Assembly: GCA_023213315.1 (NCBI GenBank)
Contig: JAKCPI010028423.1
Span: forward strand, 1 to 64,000
Reading direction: 5' to 3'
DNA length: 64,000 bases
DNA from: Euborellia annulipes
Lineage: Eukaryota > Arthropoda > Insecta > Dermaptera > Anisolabididae
Positions 1 to 10,719 of the stretch are shown in pieces. A program made the position numbers and the translations under genes. The notes beneath the pieces were generated by a model that saw only the letters and a program-made list of their open reading frames with translations, was not told the origin of the DNA and ran no database searches. The stretch's first letter is position 1. Every line of letters begins with the position of its first letter.

Positions 1-400
1 ACCTATCACAACATCCATTAAGAAGAGACAACTACAATGCACATACTCATCATGAGGATGGACGGTGATCGTCAACAAAAAGAATCTGGAGTTTTCAAAC
101 TAGGAAAACTGAAGGCCATGATGGTTTGAAGAATATGTTGGTATCTCAAAGAGGAAATTCCTGACAGGAACAAATTTAGAAGATTGGTAACCAACTACCA
201 AGGTTTTAAAATGGCATCAACATCCAAAAGACGGAGAGGACCTTTGTCTGGAAGAACATAAGAGGGCACTACTACTTGGTGGACTTGGAAGATACTGGCA
301 GGAAGTCAAAGCTGGTACAAGAACAAGAGCCAGACAAAAGAAAATTAGTTGTTACAACTCGAAAGAAAAGAAAGATTTGAGAAAGTAAAATAGCATGAAT
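1..400. other. Less AT-rich, unrecognised sequence at the window edge
   Basis: Base composition here is more balanced than in the next kilobase. Reading frames are broken every 20-30 codons, so this could be the decayed end of a mobile-element coding region or an exon/UTR whose rest lies outside. No motif allows a family call. Confidence 0.2.
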
Positions 401-849
401 AATAACTCAAAAATTATATTGTTTTGTGATTGGTTTATGTATGTATTTATATTGTTGTATTATTGTATTTATATTGTTTTGGTTATACAAATTTTGTAAA
501 AATATATTTTGTAACGACTTTTAGCTCAAAGGTATGCCAAAGGGGCAGAATAAAAAAAAATGATCAAAATTTATCATTTTTTTCAAAAACGGAAAATATA
601 AATAGTGAATATGTACTCACATATTAGAAAACATTGAAGACAATAATTTTGGTTGATGAATGCTTACCTAAAAAAGAAGAAAAAGACAATTAGAATTAGC
701 ATTCTAGATTAAAGGTTTAGTAAAAATAAAGAAAAAAGTTTTTTTTAATAAGCTTATATTTTTCATTAGTCCCTGATATCGGGGTTGCGTTAAATGACTC
801 TAACGTTAGTTTTCTTTAATTTTCTAATTTAATCATACTCATGAATTTT

Positions 850-1012
850 ATTTATTTAAGGTCTTTTTCGGCATCGAAGGCCATTTAGACCCCGTCCCTA
901 TTTATTTAAATTTATTGGTAGCCAATTCATTTTAAATAAATTTTGTCGCCTGGGACGGGATGTGAATCCGCGACCCTTGGTACAAATCCTCAACACGTTA
1001 ACCACTACACCA
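850..1012 (-). mobile_element. SINE-2 copy (tRNA-derived)
   Basis: On the minus strand the head reads GGTGTAGTGGTTAACGTG (A-box-like), then GGATTCACATCC (B-box-like), then GTCCCAGG, a body with GGCTACCAAT and AATAGGGACGGGG, and the tail GGCCTTCGATGCCGAAAAAGACC followed by a T/A-rich run. This is a tRNA-type Pol III SINE. Head differs from SINE-1 but the 3' tail is shared. Confidence 0.7.
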
Positions 1013-1624
1013 AAAACATTTGTTTTTAATATATATATTTCTTAGACTAGTGGGCAAAGTTGTGGCACGGCTTTGTCGGACCATTTATTTTTAATTACAT
1101 TTTTAACCAAAATTTCTTCCAAAATAATTTAAGAGCTTTTAGAGTGATAATATGCATAAAATTCAACATCCATTAAGTGTCAGTTCATAATTCTGATGAA
1201 CTCAACCATCCTTATAAAAAAATCCCAACATCCCAAAGATGGGACCAAGATGTGTCAAGATTATTAAAGTTGATGGCTTATATTACTTGTTGATATCAAA
1301 AAAAAAATAATAAATATTTCTTCTTCCTCTGTCTTAGTTTTATTTTCGAAATTTAAAACCCGACATGTAAAGTAAAAGATACGACAAATAGAGGAAGTAA
1401 GAAGCGAGAAGAAATGGGAAGTGGTATAAAAGGTAAAGAAGAGCCTAACTCGTACTTAACCACGTACACAGCAGATATCTACCCCTAAGTAAACAAAATA
1501 AATAATTGAGGAGTTCAAATAAAAGAATATTGTGTACCTGATATATTTATTTATCACTGTCAACGTTTCAGGAACAATATGTCACCCATTTTACTTTCTC
1601 TTATCTATATATGTTAATATACAT

Positions 1625-2236
1625 ATTTAGAGGAAAAGTATTGGTTTTATGTTAAAAATTCGATGTCAAGATTTTGATGGAAATACATGTTTTGAGGTCC
1701 CATGAGTCCAAAAAAAGTGGATCCCGCAAAATGGTCTCTCTGTATGTGTGTCTGACTGTCTGTGTTCAATTTAAAGCATGAAGGAATTGAGCTGCGAGGT
1801 TGAAATTTTATATTTAAGTTAAGTACCTCCATCAGGTGTGAAAATAAGATTTTTAACAAAATCGGTCAAAGACTACTAGTATTTTACTGAAGTACTTTTT
1901 AAGTTTTTTTCTGTTTTCTCAAAAATCGCCTCAACGATTTTGATTAAAATTCAAAAATCAATTATTTTTTAGATGCTCTTTAAAATGTATATTCTCATTT
2001 TGCTCTCAAAATTGTTTGAAGCCCACTTTACTCTTGTACAAGGAAAGTAAGAGAAATGATTGCCATTGTGACAAAATATAAATATTTTCCCATGTTTATA
2101 AATATTATATCTTGAATTTTAATATATTGGTGGAAACTAAATATATATCGACACAAAAAATCTGGTGTGACAAGCACAGAACACAACTTTCTCTTACCTT
2201 TGTTGATGTGCGACCAGTCACATCAGATTTTTTAGG
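1625..2236 (-). repeat. Family H dispersed repeat, near full length
   Basis: In this orientation it begins with AAAGTATTGG..ATTCGATGTC near 1640 and has the ACAGACAGAC-type microsatellite block (here as its complement) near 1740. The conserved body GATTTTGATTAAAATTC lies near 1940-1960. It ends in a strong hairpin at 2155-2236 whose arms read ATCTGGTGTGACAAGCACAG and its approximate complement. No conserved protein is encoded; ORFs across it are fortuitous. Class unknown. Confidence 0.75.
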
Positions 2237-2239
2237 ATC

Positions 2240-4815
2240 GTGACTTTAGTAAACTGAGAGTCGTCAGAAACTAATAAATTCATCGGTTTAAAAAAAATGT
2301 ATTTTAATTGAACTCTAAACTCCTTTATCTTTCTCCCATTTTTTCTTTCTTCAAAAATAAAAATAAAAAAATACTTCATATTTAAATTGGCAAAATTAGA
2401 AAGAAATCAAGTTTTTATTATTATTAATATTAATAAATTCAGACAAAATAAGGGCTTAGGAAAAAAAAAATTTAAATATTGAAATGCCAAAGAGAAAGAG
2501 AGAAAAGAAAACGAGAGAAGTTGTTATTAATAAAAATGTCTTGTTAAAAAAAAAGAGAGAGAGAAGGGAGTTTTATTCGGTTCAACTGGCAACATAAAAT
2601 CCTAGGAGAACGCAACAATTGCGGTGAGCAGACCGACTGACCGGGGAGAGAATGTGGGAGTCGTCGTAGTCGATGTCGACGACGAGGAGGAGGAAAAAGA
2701 GGAGGACGACGACGACGACGACACCAACCGCCCCCGTATAAAAAGGAATTGTGCTTGGGGTGCAATCGATACTCGACACTCACACATACAAATATATATA
2801 TACACACACACACAAACACGAATACATGTCTCTGTTCTCCTCCTGTTTCCTGCCCTTAGGGCACACTCACCCATTCACAAGAAAGCAGCTTGAAATTTCG
2901 AAAAAAAAAAAAAAAAATCTGATATGAAACATTCACACAACTATTGTGGTGGAAACTGAATAATTTTGTAATAGATATTTAATCAAAAAGTCGTAAGTCT
3001 CTCTTTTTTGGTTTAAAAAATTGTTTTTTTTTTTTTTTTTTTTTCATTTTTATAAACCCTTTAAAAATTTTTAAATAAAAAGTCGGAGAATAAATAGTCG
3101 AAACGTACAATACTTATATTATTAAAAAATAATTAATACAAATGAGGTCTAAAATTAGAATCAATCCTATAAAATTTTCCTGAGTACAGAGGATTATAGA
3201 AGCAAAAATAGAGTATCTTCATTTCCAGAATTTAATTAAACAAGATGGTAGATGGACTGGTAGTGCACATTTTCCTGTTTCGGTCAGTAAATTGAACATC
3301 AACCAGGGATGGATTAATGCAATTTTGTCTGTGGGGGAGATTGGTTTGAGAGGTTCAATTTATAGGAGGGCTTCTCTGGGGGATGAAAATTTGTTTAATA
3401 ATACCTTTAAATACAAGCACCGTTAAGGTGATTTGAGACTTAAAATTGATAGTTTAAAAAAAATAGTAAAAATATATTAATTATTATACTGGCTGTGAGT
3501 ATTAACTAAAGTTGTGTGGTTCCTTGGCTGACTCCTTTCCACACAACTTTAGTAAAAATATATTTTAGACAAAAAAAAATCATAATTTCTTTAGAGCAGT
3601 GGTTTCCAAACTTTATGTTACAACGCCTCCCTTAAAAATATTTAATCGTATGACGCCTCCCCCCATTTTATAACATAATACAAAAACAAAAATTTGTATT
3701 GCTAAAAAATATAAATTTACATAAAAATATTCCCCTTGAATTCGTCCCTGGCATCATCAGGTCTGCACTGGCAAAACAAATGAAGCGTGAGAATTCAATA
3801 AATAACCTTATTGAAAAAATAAATCCAGAAAAAGTAGGGAAATGGGGATTTAATATTTTCGTACAGTAATAAGCTAATAATAATTGTAAATTTATGGGAA
3901 GAGAGGTCAAAATTTTTTAAGATTTAAAGAAGGGAAGAGTTCAAATTATAAAATATTAAATAAGATAGGTTTATTCATGTTCATGAGAGATCTTCAGAAA
4001 GAGTTTTAATTTATGAAAAAAAAAAAACTACATTTCTGTTGAAAAATATTATTTTTTTGCAAGATCTTCTTTGAATAGTATTGCTATCTAATTTAATATC
4101 AAAATTTTATGAATAGAGTAAGAGAAAAATAGTTAATATTTTCATATTTTAGTCAACTTTTTGCAGAAAGAATATTTTTAAATCTGATATGGCTTTTTTA
4201 AGATTCTGAAACGTTTGTTAATTGAAAATTTAAAAAAGTAAGTCGCGCTATTTATTTCTTGTAATTATCTTTATAATCTTTGTTCTTATGATAAAAACAC
4301 GGCTAAAGCCCAAAAGACTAATCTTCCATTTTTATTCTATCTATAATCTAATCTAATGAAGCATGTCATTAAAATATTGATACTTTAGCTTCAATCCTTA
4401 AGAAAATTAATTATTGTATGACTAGACTAAATAAAACTAATTTTTTCGAATTTTTTAATTCTTATTTTAAAGACGTAATACAATTGAAATTAAAATTCAT
4501 TAAATTAGATTTTTTATTATGATAAATTTTCTACAAAGAAATAATTCAAGCTAGGCATTTATTTCAAAGTTATCATGATGTAAAATATTTTATGGAAAGA
4601 TTAACTTAGAAAAATTACCTTTGTTTATTTTAAGTCGTATATAATCAGACTTCACTTTAAAGAATTATAAAGGAGCTAGTCCCTAAGTAATGGCAAGGCC
4701 ACTGAACTCAGAGTAAACAAAGAATATGAAGAATTATTATAGAAATTTTAAATAAATATAAGAAGAGTAATACATTAGAAGGAAAGAAGGATAGTAGAAA
4801 GTAGCTTAGATGATT
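2240..4815. other. AT-rich intronic-type sequence; no gene seen
   Basis: Contains GA/GAC-rich simple sequence near 2640-2730, a CA microsatellite near 2805, poly-A and poly-T runs near 2900 and 3025, and a 15-bp-arm hairpin at about 3504-3555 (ACTAAAGTTGTGTGG and complement). At 3597 there is a start resembling hAT MITE ends (CAGTGGTTTCCAAACTTT) with no convincing partner end. Confidence 0.4.
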
Positions 4816-4930
4816 TAAAACTACAGTTTAAAAAAAAAATTACTTTTCAATCGTTTTTCATATACTTCCGTGCTTCAATTTTAATATACCCAGTTTGTGA
4901 AATCAAATTCATATACAACTTTATGTAATA

Positions 4931-5156
4931 CAGTGGTACCTCGAGATACGAGTGCTCTAACAAGGAGTTATTTCAGATATGAGCTGTCAAGTGAGCGAAG
5001 TTTTGTTTTGAAATACGAGCCAGCTGCGAAAAAATTGCAAATGGTCGTGCATCGGAGCTATTTAATGACACTTGCCTAACTGCTTAGAGATACGAGCAAA
5101 TTGACATACAAGCAAGGTTACGGAACGAATTAAACTCGTATCTCGAGGTATCACTA
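4931..5156. mobile_element. Tc1/mariner or pogo-type MITE, nested in family D
   Basis: Terminal inverted repeats start CAGTGGTACCTCGAGATACG on the left and TAGTGATACCTCGAGATACG on the complemented right end, each next to a TA (4929-4930, 5157-5158). It is 226 bp. The CAGTGGTACCTCG start is typical of mariner/Tigger-like elements. The 60-codon ORF that crosses it is chance. Confidence 0.8.
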
Positions 5157-5213
5157 TAGTTTAAAATAATTAGTCGAGTTGGTCGAGACGTCATATATAT
5201 GAAGGGAAGATAC

Positions 5214-5404
5214 CAGGGGCCGGATCTAGGGGGGGGGGGGCAGTGGGCGCGTGTGCCCCGGGCGGCAGATATCAGGGGCGGCAATTAAAGAAAGATTTAC
5301 TAAAAAAAAAGGTAAAATGATATGAATTTTGTATAGAAAATGTTGAGGAGGGGGGCAAATTAAATTTTGCCCCCCCCCAAAAAAAATCTCTAGTTCCGGC
5401 CCTG
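5214..5404. mobile_element. hAT-like MITE, nested in family D
   Basis: Ends read CAGGGGCCGGATCTAG and, complemented, CAGGGCCGGAACTAGA. The 8-bp flanks GAAGATAC and GAAGGAAC agree at 6 of 8 positions, as expected for an aged hAT target duplication. It holds G and C homopolymers. The uninterrupted family D copy at 33.8 kb shows the empty site. Confidence 0.7.
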
Positions 5405-5639
5405 GAAGGAACCAAGAGCTGGAGTTCAAACCTCTCGAGGGGCAATTTTTTTAACTAGTCTATGAAATTTTTCATAAACCCGTTTATGAAACTTTTAATA
5501 AATTGGTTTATGAAAGTTCATTTTTTAGTATATGAACTTTTTCATATACCTGAAACTAAAATTCATAAACAGTTTGTGTAACAGACTTCATATACAAGTT
5601 TATGAATATCCCTTGGAAATTTTTTAACAGTGTAGTCTT

Positions 5640-7220
5640 TATACAGTTGGCTCTCGACTATCCTTTTCTCATGTTACCAATTAATAAATAAATTAACTAA
5701 TTTCAGTAAAAATTATGCTTACGTTTTGTTATTGTCAAAGTAAAATAAAAAGTGAAAGATCTAATTCTTATTCAGAATAAATCACGTCATATAAAACTCG
5801 GAAATAGTTAAGCATTTCAAATTTTAATTAGAATTTACAAATAATAATTAAAGGAAATAAATTATTCATATGAATTTATTATTTATGTATTCAATTAATG
5901 AATTTATAGAGTAGCATTTTGAGGGTTTAATAATTAAATTAATTATTTCAATAATTAATGAGATTTTAATAGTATGTTCGTTTGTTTAGATATAATTATT
6001 TTTCCTGTCCATATTTATTTAAATTAATTGGTATACAAAATATATTTTATCATTTAAAACTAAAAGTGAATCACTATGTATCAAGTGAGATATGGGATTA
6101 GATAAGTATTTTTTTAAATTTTCAAATCTATCTATTCAAAATCAAACATAGAGTTTAGATTAAATGCAAAATAGTCATAAAAAATTTTGTTTCATCAATG
6201 GCTAGTAATAGTATGAATGTTCAACATTTTATATAAATATACGGTATATAAAAAAAATAATTAATCAGATGACTGACGGGTGATAAAACCTAAATAGAAA
6301 TGCAACAGAATCAAGCTTTGAATTTTAATTTAATGGAAGTTTCTTTTTACTACTCATCAGCATCATATAAAGGTAGCAAGAACTTTATGAGGAGATGGAG
6401 TTGCTCTCTCTTTCTCTCTCTTCGTCTGCTTGAATGAAATATCTTAAAAATGAGTTGGCTAATATGAGGCTTCATTTAGTAAAAGAATGTTCTTTCTAAA
6501 AATAACAATATGAAATAAAGAGCGGTTTGAAGCCAAATAATTTATTTTTTTATTTTTTAATTAACAAACCTTTTGCATCTTAAAAGAGCTATTATTATTA
6601 TTATATATCAATACATGCTGAGTTAAAAAAATTTGTTTAATATACTGTAATTATAGAGGTACACGTCATAGAATGCTTCAAGTTTTAAATTTAAAATAGT
6701 AACCGTTAGCTCTAGTTGTAGCATTATGATTTAAAATTAATTAAATAAAAAAGTTAGATATTTCCTTGGCTGCTACGTCTCCTATACATGTATCCAACAT
6801 CCACTTCTCATCGCTATAGGACTATATTTCAATATATTATTTATTAGTATAAACCCTTTATATGTATTTCGGCAGTCAGTGTGCTAAAAATAATATTTTA
6901 ATTTAATTTACTTGATTGAATTGCTTCAAGGCAGATTAAATTAGAGATATTTTAAGATCGATTTAATTTTATAGAGAGATGATTAAAAAATAATAAAACC
7001 CCGAAAAGAAACAAGTACAGACAGACAGTCAGACAGAGGGACATTAGGGAATTATATATCGGTATAAATTATATAGATAGAGGGAATAATAAGGGCGAGG
7101 ATAGAAGAAGATAAATTATATAGATTAAATTTTGATAGAATCAATTATTTGAATTCAAATATATTATGAAGTATCTAAATGCAATTGTATATATTTGTTT
7201 GTGGAAGTTAGGCAACTCAA
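5640..7220. other. AT-rich sequence; no gene or clear element seen
   Basis: Short homopolymers, an ATT repeat near 6590 and a CAGACAGACAGTCAGACAG stretch near 7020. Nothing else is supported. Confidence 0.4.
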
Positions 7221-7224
7221 ATGA

Positions 7225-8520
7225 CCTTCGAAATAAATAGGGACTGGGTCTAATGCCCAGTTGCACCAACGTCTCAGTCTTGACTTGGTCAATCCGTCTT
7301 GAACTCAAGTCTCAGCTTGAGTTTAAAACGTTGCACCAATGAATCTTCAAATGATCTTACCCAAGCGCCTTTAAGAAAAAACAACATCTGGCAACCTCGC
7401 ATTTTTGTTACAAATTAGCCACTAGGGCACGCAGGACAACAAAAAACATATTTGCTAACCAAAATCTGACCAAAATAAAAATAAATAAATAAATAATCAG
7501 CTTAATCTGTTTTATCAAATTCTGTCAACAAAAAAATATTAACAAATTTTAATAAGTGAAGTATTTCTAGGTCCTCCCTCATTGGGGAATAAAAAGAGAA
7601 AATTTTCATAATATATTTTTCTAGACAAACTATTGAATGAAATGGTAAAAAAAAAAAAAAATTGTAAGTTAATCTACAGTATTTTTTTTAAATTTAAAAT
7701 AAATAAATTTACTTACTTTTTGTTTGACGTTTTTCTGCCACTTCAATTCAATCAACTTTTAAATCTATTATTTTTAATATCTATTTAAAATATTTAATAT
7801 AATATATTATATTTTTAATAATGGGTTTATTTAATTAATAAACAAATTAATAATTTAATTTAGGCTAATATTTTAATTTAATATATTAATAAATTTAACA
7901 GTAAAAATATATTTAATATATTTATTTAAAATCATATTGAATTTTGACAGATATATTTTGAAAATACGAGGTTATGTTCAAAACCTCTGTCAATTATAAG
8001 ATTATGAAACATCAAAATCTTCACCTCGATCAGCTCCATCACACCAATATTCACGTTTTCTATTAATATCTTGAAGTAAAAAAATTTATAGCGATTAAAA
8101 ACAGTTTAAACTTTTACACACCGTTATGTTAACAAATTTTATTTCGAATTTTTTATATATAATATAAATATACTGGTAAATTTTTTAAAAATTCTTGAAG
8201 GAGTATGAAAATATAATTTTTTTTTTTAAATAATAAAATAAGATTGATTAATTTAAAAAAAATATATATTCTAAGGGATTATATAGATAGTTGAATAGAT
8301 AAAATTCACAATTCTCCTTTTAGGTTACGAATTCAGGCTGAGAGGGACTTAAGTCGCAAATTTGACTACTTGAGATGTAAGCTCAAAATCAGGACTTAAG
8401 TTCGTATTAAATGTTGGTGCAACACTCTAAGTTCAAATGTAAGATGTAAGAGATCTTGAGACTTGAGATATGTTGGTGCAACTGGGCATAAATGGCCTCA
8501 GATGCCCAAAAATACCTTAA
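7225..8520 (+). mobile_element. SINE-2 fragment split by a Harbinger-like insertion
   Basis: The left piece AATAAATAGGGACTGGGTCTAA (7232-7253) and the right piece TAAATGGCCTCAGATGCCCAAAAA (from 8489) join into the standard SINE-2 3' region once the intervening element and one TAA are removed. The tRNA-like head is missing. Confidence 0.65.
7254..8488. mobile_element. Non-autonomous PIF/Harbinger-like element
   Basis: Perfect 17-bp terminal inverted repeats (TGCCCAGTTGCACCAAC) are flanked on both sides by TAA, the 3-bp TWA duplication typical of PIF/Harbinger. A second inner copy of GTTGCACCAA lies about 80 bp in from the left end (7331) and 65 bp in from the right (8414), as subterminal repeats. 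The 1235-bp interior is AT-rich with no transposase or Myb-like ORF. The host SINE-2 sequence gives the empty site. Confidence 0.8.
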
Positions 8521-8621
8521 ACAAATTAAAATAACCCTTAATTGACCAACTCAATTTTTGAATAAAGTTCATCTAGTGTGGACTAATTGTTAATTTCTAA
8601 AGAGATTTTAACTTCTTGGCC

Positions 8622-8876
8622 CGTGCCTACCTTCTATACCGAACGTCGCGGGTTCGGACCCCAGGTAGTCCGATAATTTTATTTAAGGCATTTGGATACC
8701 AAATGGCTTAAATAAGAATGCCTGGACCCCAAATAATAATATATATTCATAACGGTTATCGTCAAAAGTCTTAAATGGCCTAAGTTGCCGAAAAGACTGC
8801 GTGAATGTGTGTGTGAGTGTGAGTGTGAATGAGAAAAAAGTGTGAATGTTTTTTTATAAAAAAAAAAAAAAAAAAA
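8622..8876 (+). mobile_element. SINE-1 copy, 5'-truncated, perfect TSD
   Basis: Begins inside the tRNA-like head, includes the B box GGTTCGGACC (8651-8660), the palindromic ATTTGGATACCAAAT body, the GCCGAAAAGAC tail, a GTGTGAGTGTGA microsatellite and poly-A. It is flanked by an 11-bp duplication ACTTCTTGGCC at 8611-8621 and 8877-8887. 5' truncation plus poly-A and TSD indicates LINE-type retrotransposition. Confidence 0.85.
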
Positions 8877-8889
8877 ACTTCTTGGCCAA

Positions 8890-9720
8890 TCAATCTAAAA
8901 ATCTATTAAATTGTTGGGATGCCTACCTTAGGCAGCCTTAATTTTACTAAACAGAATAGAAATAAAGATTTTCTCACTTAAGAATTTATTTTTCCTCTTT
9001 TGTCAAGTATAAATTAGATTTTCCTTATTAATTAATATGATAGATGAGAGAATTTTATATTTCCGGAGCAATTTTGTTTTTTGTTTTTTTTTTTTTTTTT
9101 TTGTTTTACGCTCTTTTTATTTTGTTTATCTCGATTCAAGCCTTACATTTTTCATGTCTAAGAAGAACTAAATAATAATATTCTAATTTTGGCTTGGCAT
9201 TCATCAAAATTTATAAATAACCTCCTCCCTCCAACCCTCATTTTTTTCCGCTTTATCAGCAGTAGCGATTCTTTTTCTTTTTTTTTTTTCATTATCGCAC
9301 AAATACACAAATGTGATGTGGAATCCATTTTGTCCTCGGCTTTTGTTCGAATGAGCTTTTGTATAATTTACAAATGCTACCTCCGAGGTTTTTTTTTTTT
9401 TTTTTTGTTCACCCCTACTCCTTGAAAAAGTTTTAGTGTTAGTTAGCATGCTGTCCATATAAATACATAAGAGCAGGAAGAGGAGGATGAGGAGAATCGA
9501 TTCCATTTCGTTTGACACACAAAGATTTTTTTTTATCGTAAATCTTGGAGTTATTCAAATTCACTCAACGACATTTACTTGAAAGTTTTTCCTCTAATAA
9601 TTTATTTATATTGAAACAGACATGTTTAATTCAGCTCGGCGAAAAAAAAATTAAGGTGTGGTTTTGAACAGAATGAAATTGTAAATAAAATAATGGAAGA
9701 AAAAAGGTAAATGATGTCTC
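8890..9720. other. AT-rich sequence with long T runs; no gene seen
   Basis: Poly-T tracts at about 9085-9102 and 9390-9406. ORFs on both strands here come from these low-complexity runs. Confidence 0.4.
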
Positions 9721-9894
9721 AAGTCTGGGTTTGAACCCCATTCCATTTTCTAAACAAAGCTCTAACTTTTTTAAAGACGTTTCAAGAATAGACGGTTTAT
9801 ATATCTTATTATTGTACTATGTTATTTTTTATGCAATTTGTCAATTTGGAAGTATATTATTGTATTATTGGTACCATGTTTTTGTATTGCTCAT

Positions 9895-10370
9895 GTTTTT
9901 ATGTGTCCGAAAGGTTAGAGATGTTAACAAACAAATGTCAATGTTGATAACCCCGTTTGTTCGGACCTCAGGTAGTCTAATGAATTAGAAATAGAAATAC
10001 ATTATCCATTTATTAATTTTACATATTGTTTTTACTTAGGAAAATATGTATTACAATGTGTATTTTTTATTTAGACACCCGTACATAGTCATTTTATCCA
10101 ATGCCTACTTTTCTGTTGTTTAAAATAAAGAAGGCAGTCCGATGAATAGGTATTTAGTTAAATTGGATGAATAAATGGTTTAAATACCTAGACCCCAATG
10201 TATTAATTGATCAGTATTTGACTTAGACCCTATGACTTAAGGGAAAGGAGTGAAATTTAATTAATCAATAAGGCGCACCAGCTACTAAGGCTATACGCGT
10301 ATTAATTAATAATAAATATCGTTCATAATCTAAATGGCCTAAGAAGCCGAAAAGACTAAAACAAGAATAG
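9895..10370 (+). mobile_element. Degenerate SINE-3/SINE-1-like fragments
   Basis: GTTGATAACC...TTGTTCGGACCTCAGGTAGTC (9930-9975) is a B-box-bearing head. AGGCAGTCCGATGAATAGG at 10131 and GGCCTAAGAAGCCGAAAAGAC at 10338 are body and tail pieces. These may be one interrupted element or two. Confidence 0.5.
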
Positions 10371-10442
10371 ATATCACAAAATTTTACGAGCCAAGGCAGC
10401 AAAAATTGGACGCATCTCATTCTAACATTTAAGGTCTTAATA

Positions 10443-10704
10443 GCCCCCGGGGCTTGGTGTAGTTGGTAGCGTGTCTACCTTCTATACCGAACGTCGCGGG
10501 TTCGGACCCCAGGCAGTCCGATGATTTTATTTAAGCCATTTGGATACAAATGGCTTAAATAGAAATGCCTGGACCTCCAATAGATATTTTCATAAAATAA
10601 CGTTTATCGTCAGAGTCTTATATGGTCTAAGCTGCCGAAAAGACTGTGTGAATGTGTGTGTGAGTGTGAGTGAGAAAAAAAGTGTTAGTGTTTAAAAAAA
10701 AGTG
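10443..10704 (+). mobile_element. SINE-1, full-length copy
   Basis: The head starts GGGGCTTGGTGTAGTTGG (A-box-like), followed by the B box GGTTCGGACCCC. The body ATTTGGATAC..AAATGGCTTAAAT, the tail CTGCCGAAAAGACTGTGTG, a TGTGAGTGTGAG microsatellite and an A-run follow. A short TTAATA direct repeat flanks it (10438 and 10705). The anticodon arm does not fold well, so this is a SINE and not a tRNA gene. Best reference copy in the window. Confidence 0.85.
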
Positions 10705-10719
10705 TTAATAATGGTCACA

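Larger units (their letters stand above)
4824..5632. mobile_element. TA-flanked MITE/transposon remnant (family D), interrupted by two insertions
   Basis: The left end, CAGTTTAAAAA after TA at 4822, and the right end TTTTTTAACAGTG before TA at 5633 match the ends of the copy at 33518-34055. The body shares the repeated TTCATATAC/GTTTATGAA motifs. A mariner-type MITE (4931-5156) and a hAT-like MITE (5214-5404) interrupt it. TA targets and CACTGTTAAAAA-type ends suggest Tc1/mariner. No transposase. Confidence 0.7.

Noticed and set aside
2544..2893. Overlapping ORFs on both strands with acidic or Ser/Arg-rich runs
   Set aside because: Produced by GA/GAC simple sequence and a CA microsatellite.
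3597..3776. hAT MITE starting CAGTGGTTTCCAAAC
   Set aside because: Candidate right end CTGCACTG lacks a matching 8-bp target duplication.
4897..5079. 60-codon ORF with plausible composition
   Set aside because: It starts in family D and ends inside the mariner-type MITE; no transposase motif.
9204..9518. 104-codon minus-strand ORF
   Set aside because: Built on poly-T/poly-A tracts; no motif.
10443..10520. tRNA gene
   Set aside because: A- and B-box-like sequences exist, but anticodon and acceptor stems do not fold, and the same head begins a dispersed SINE.
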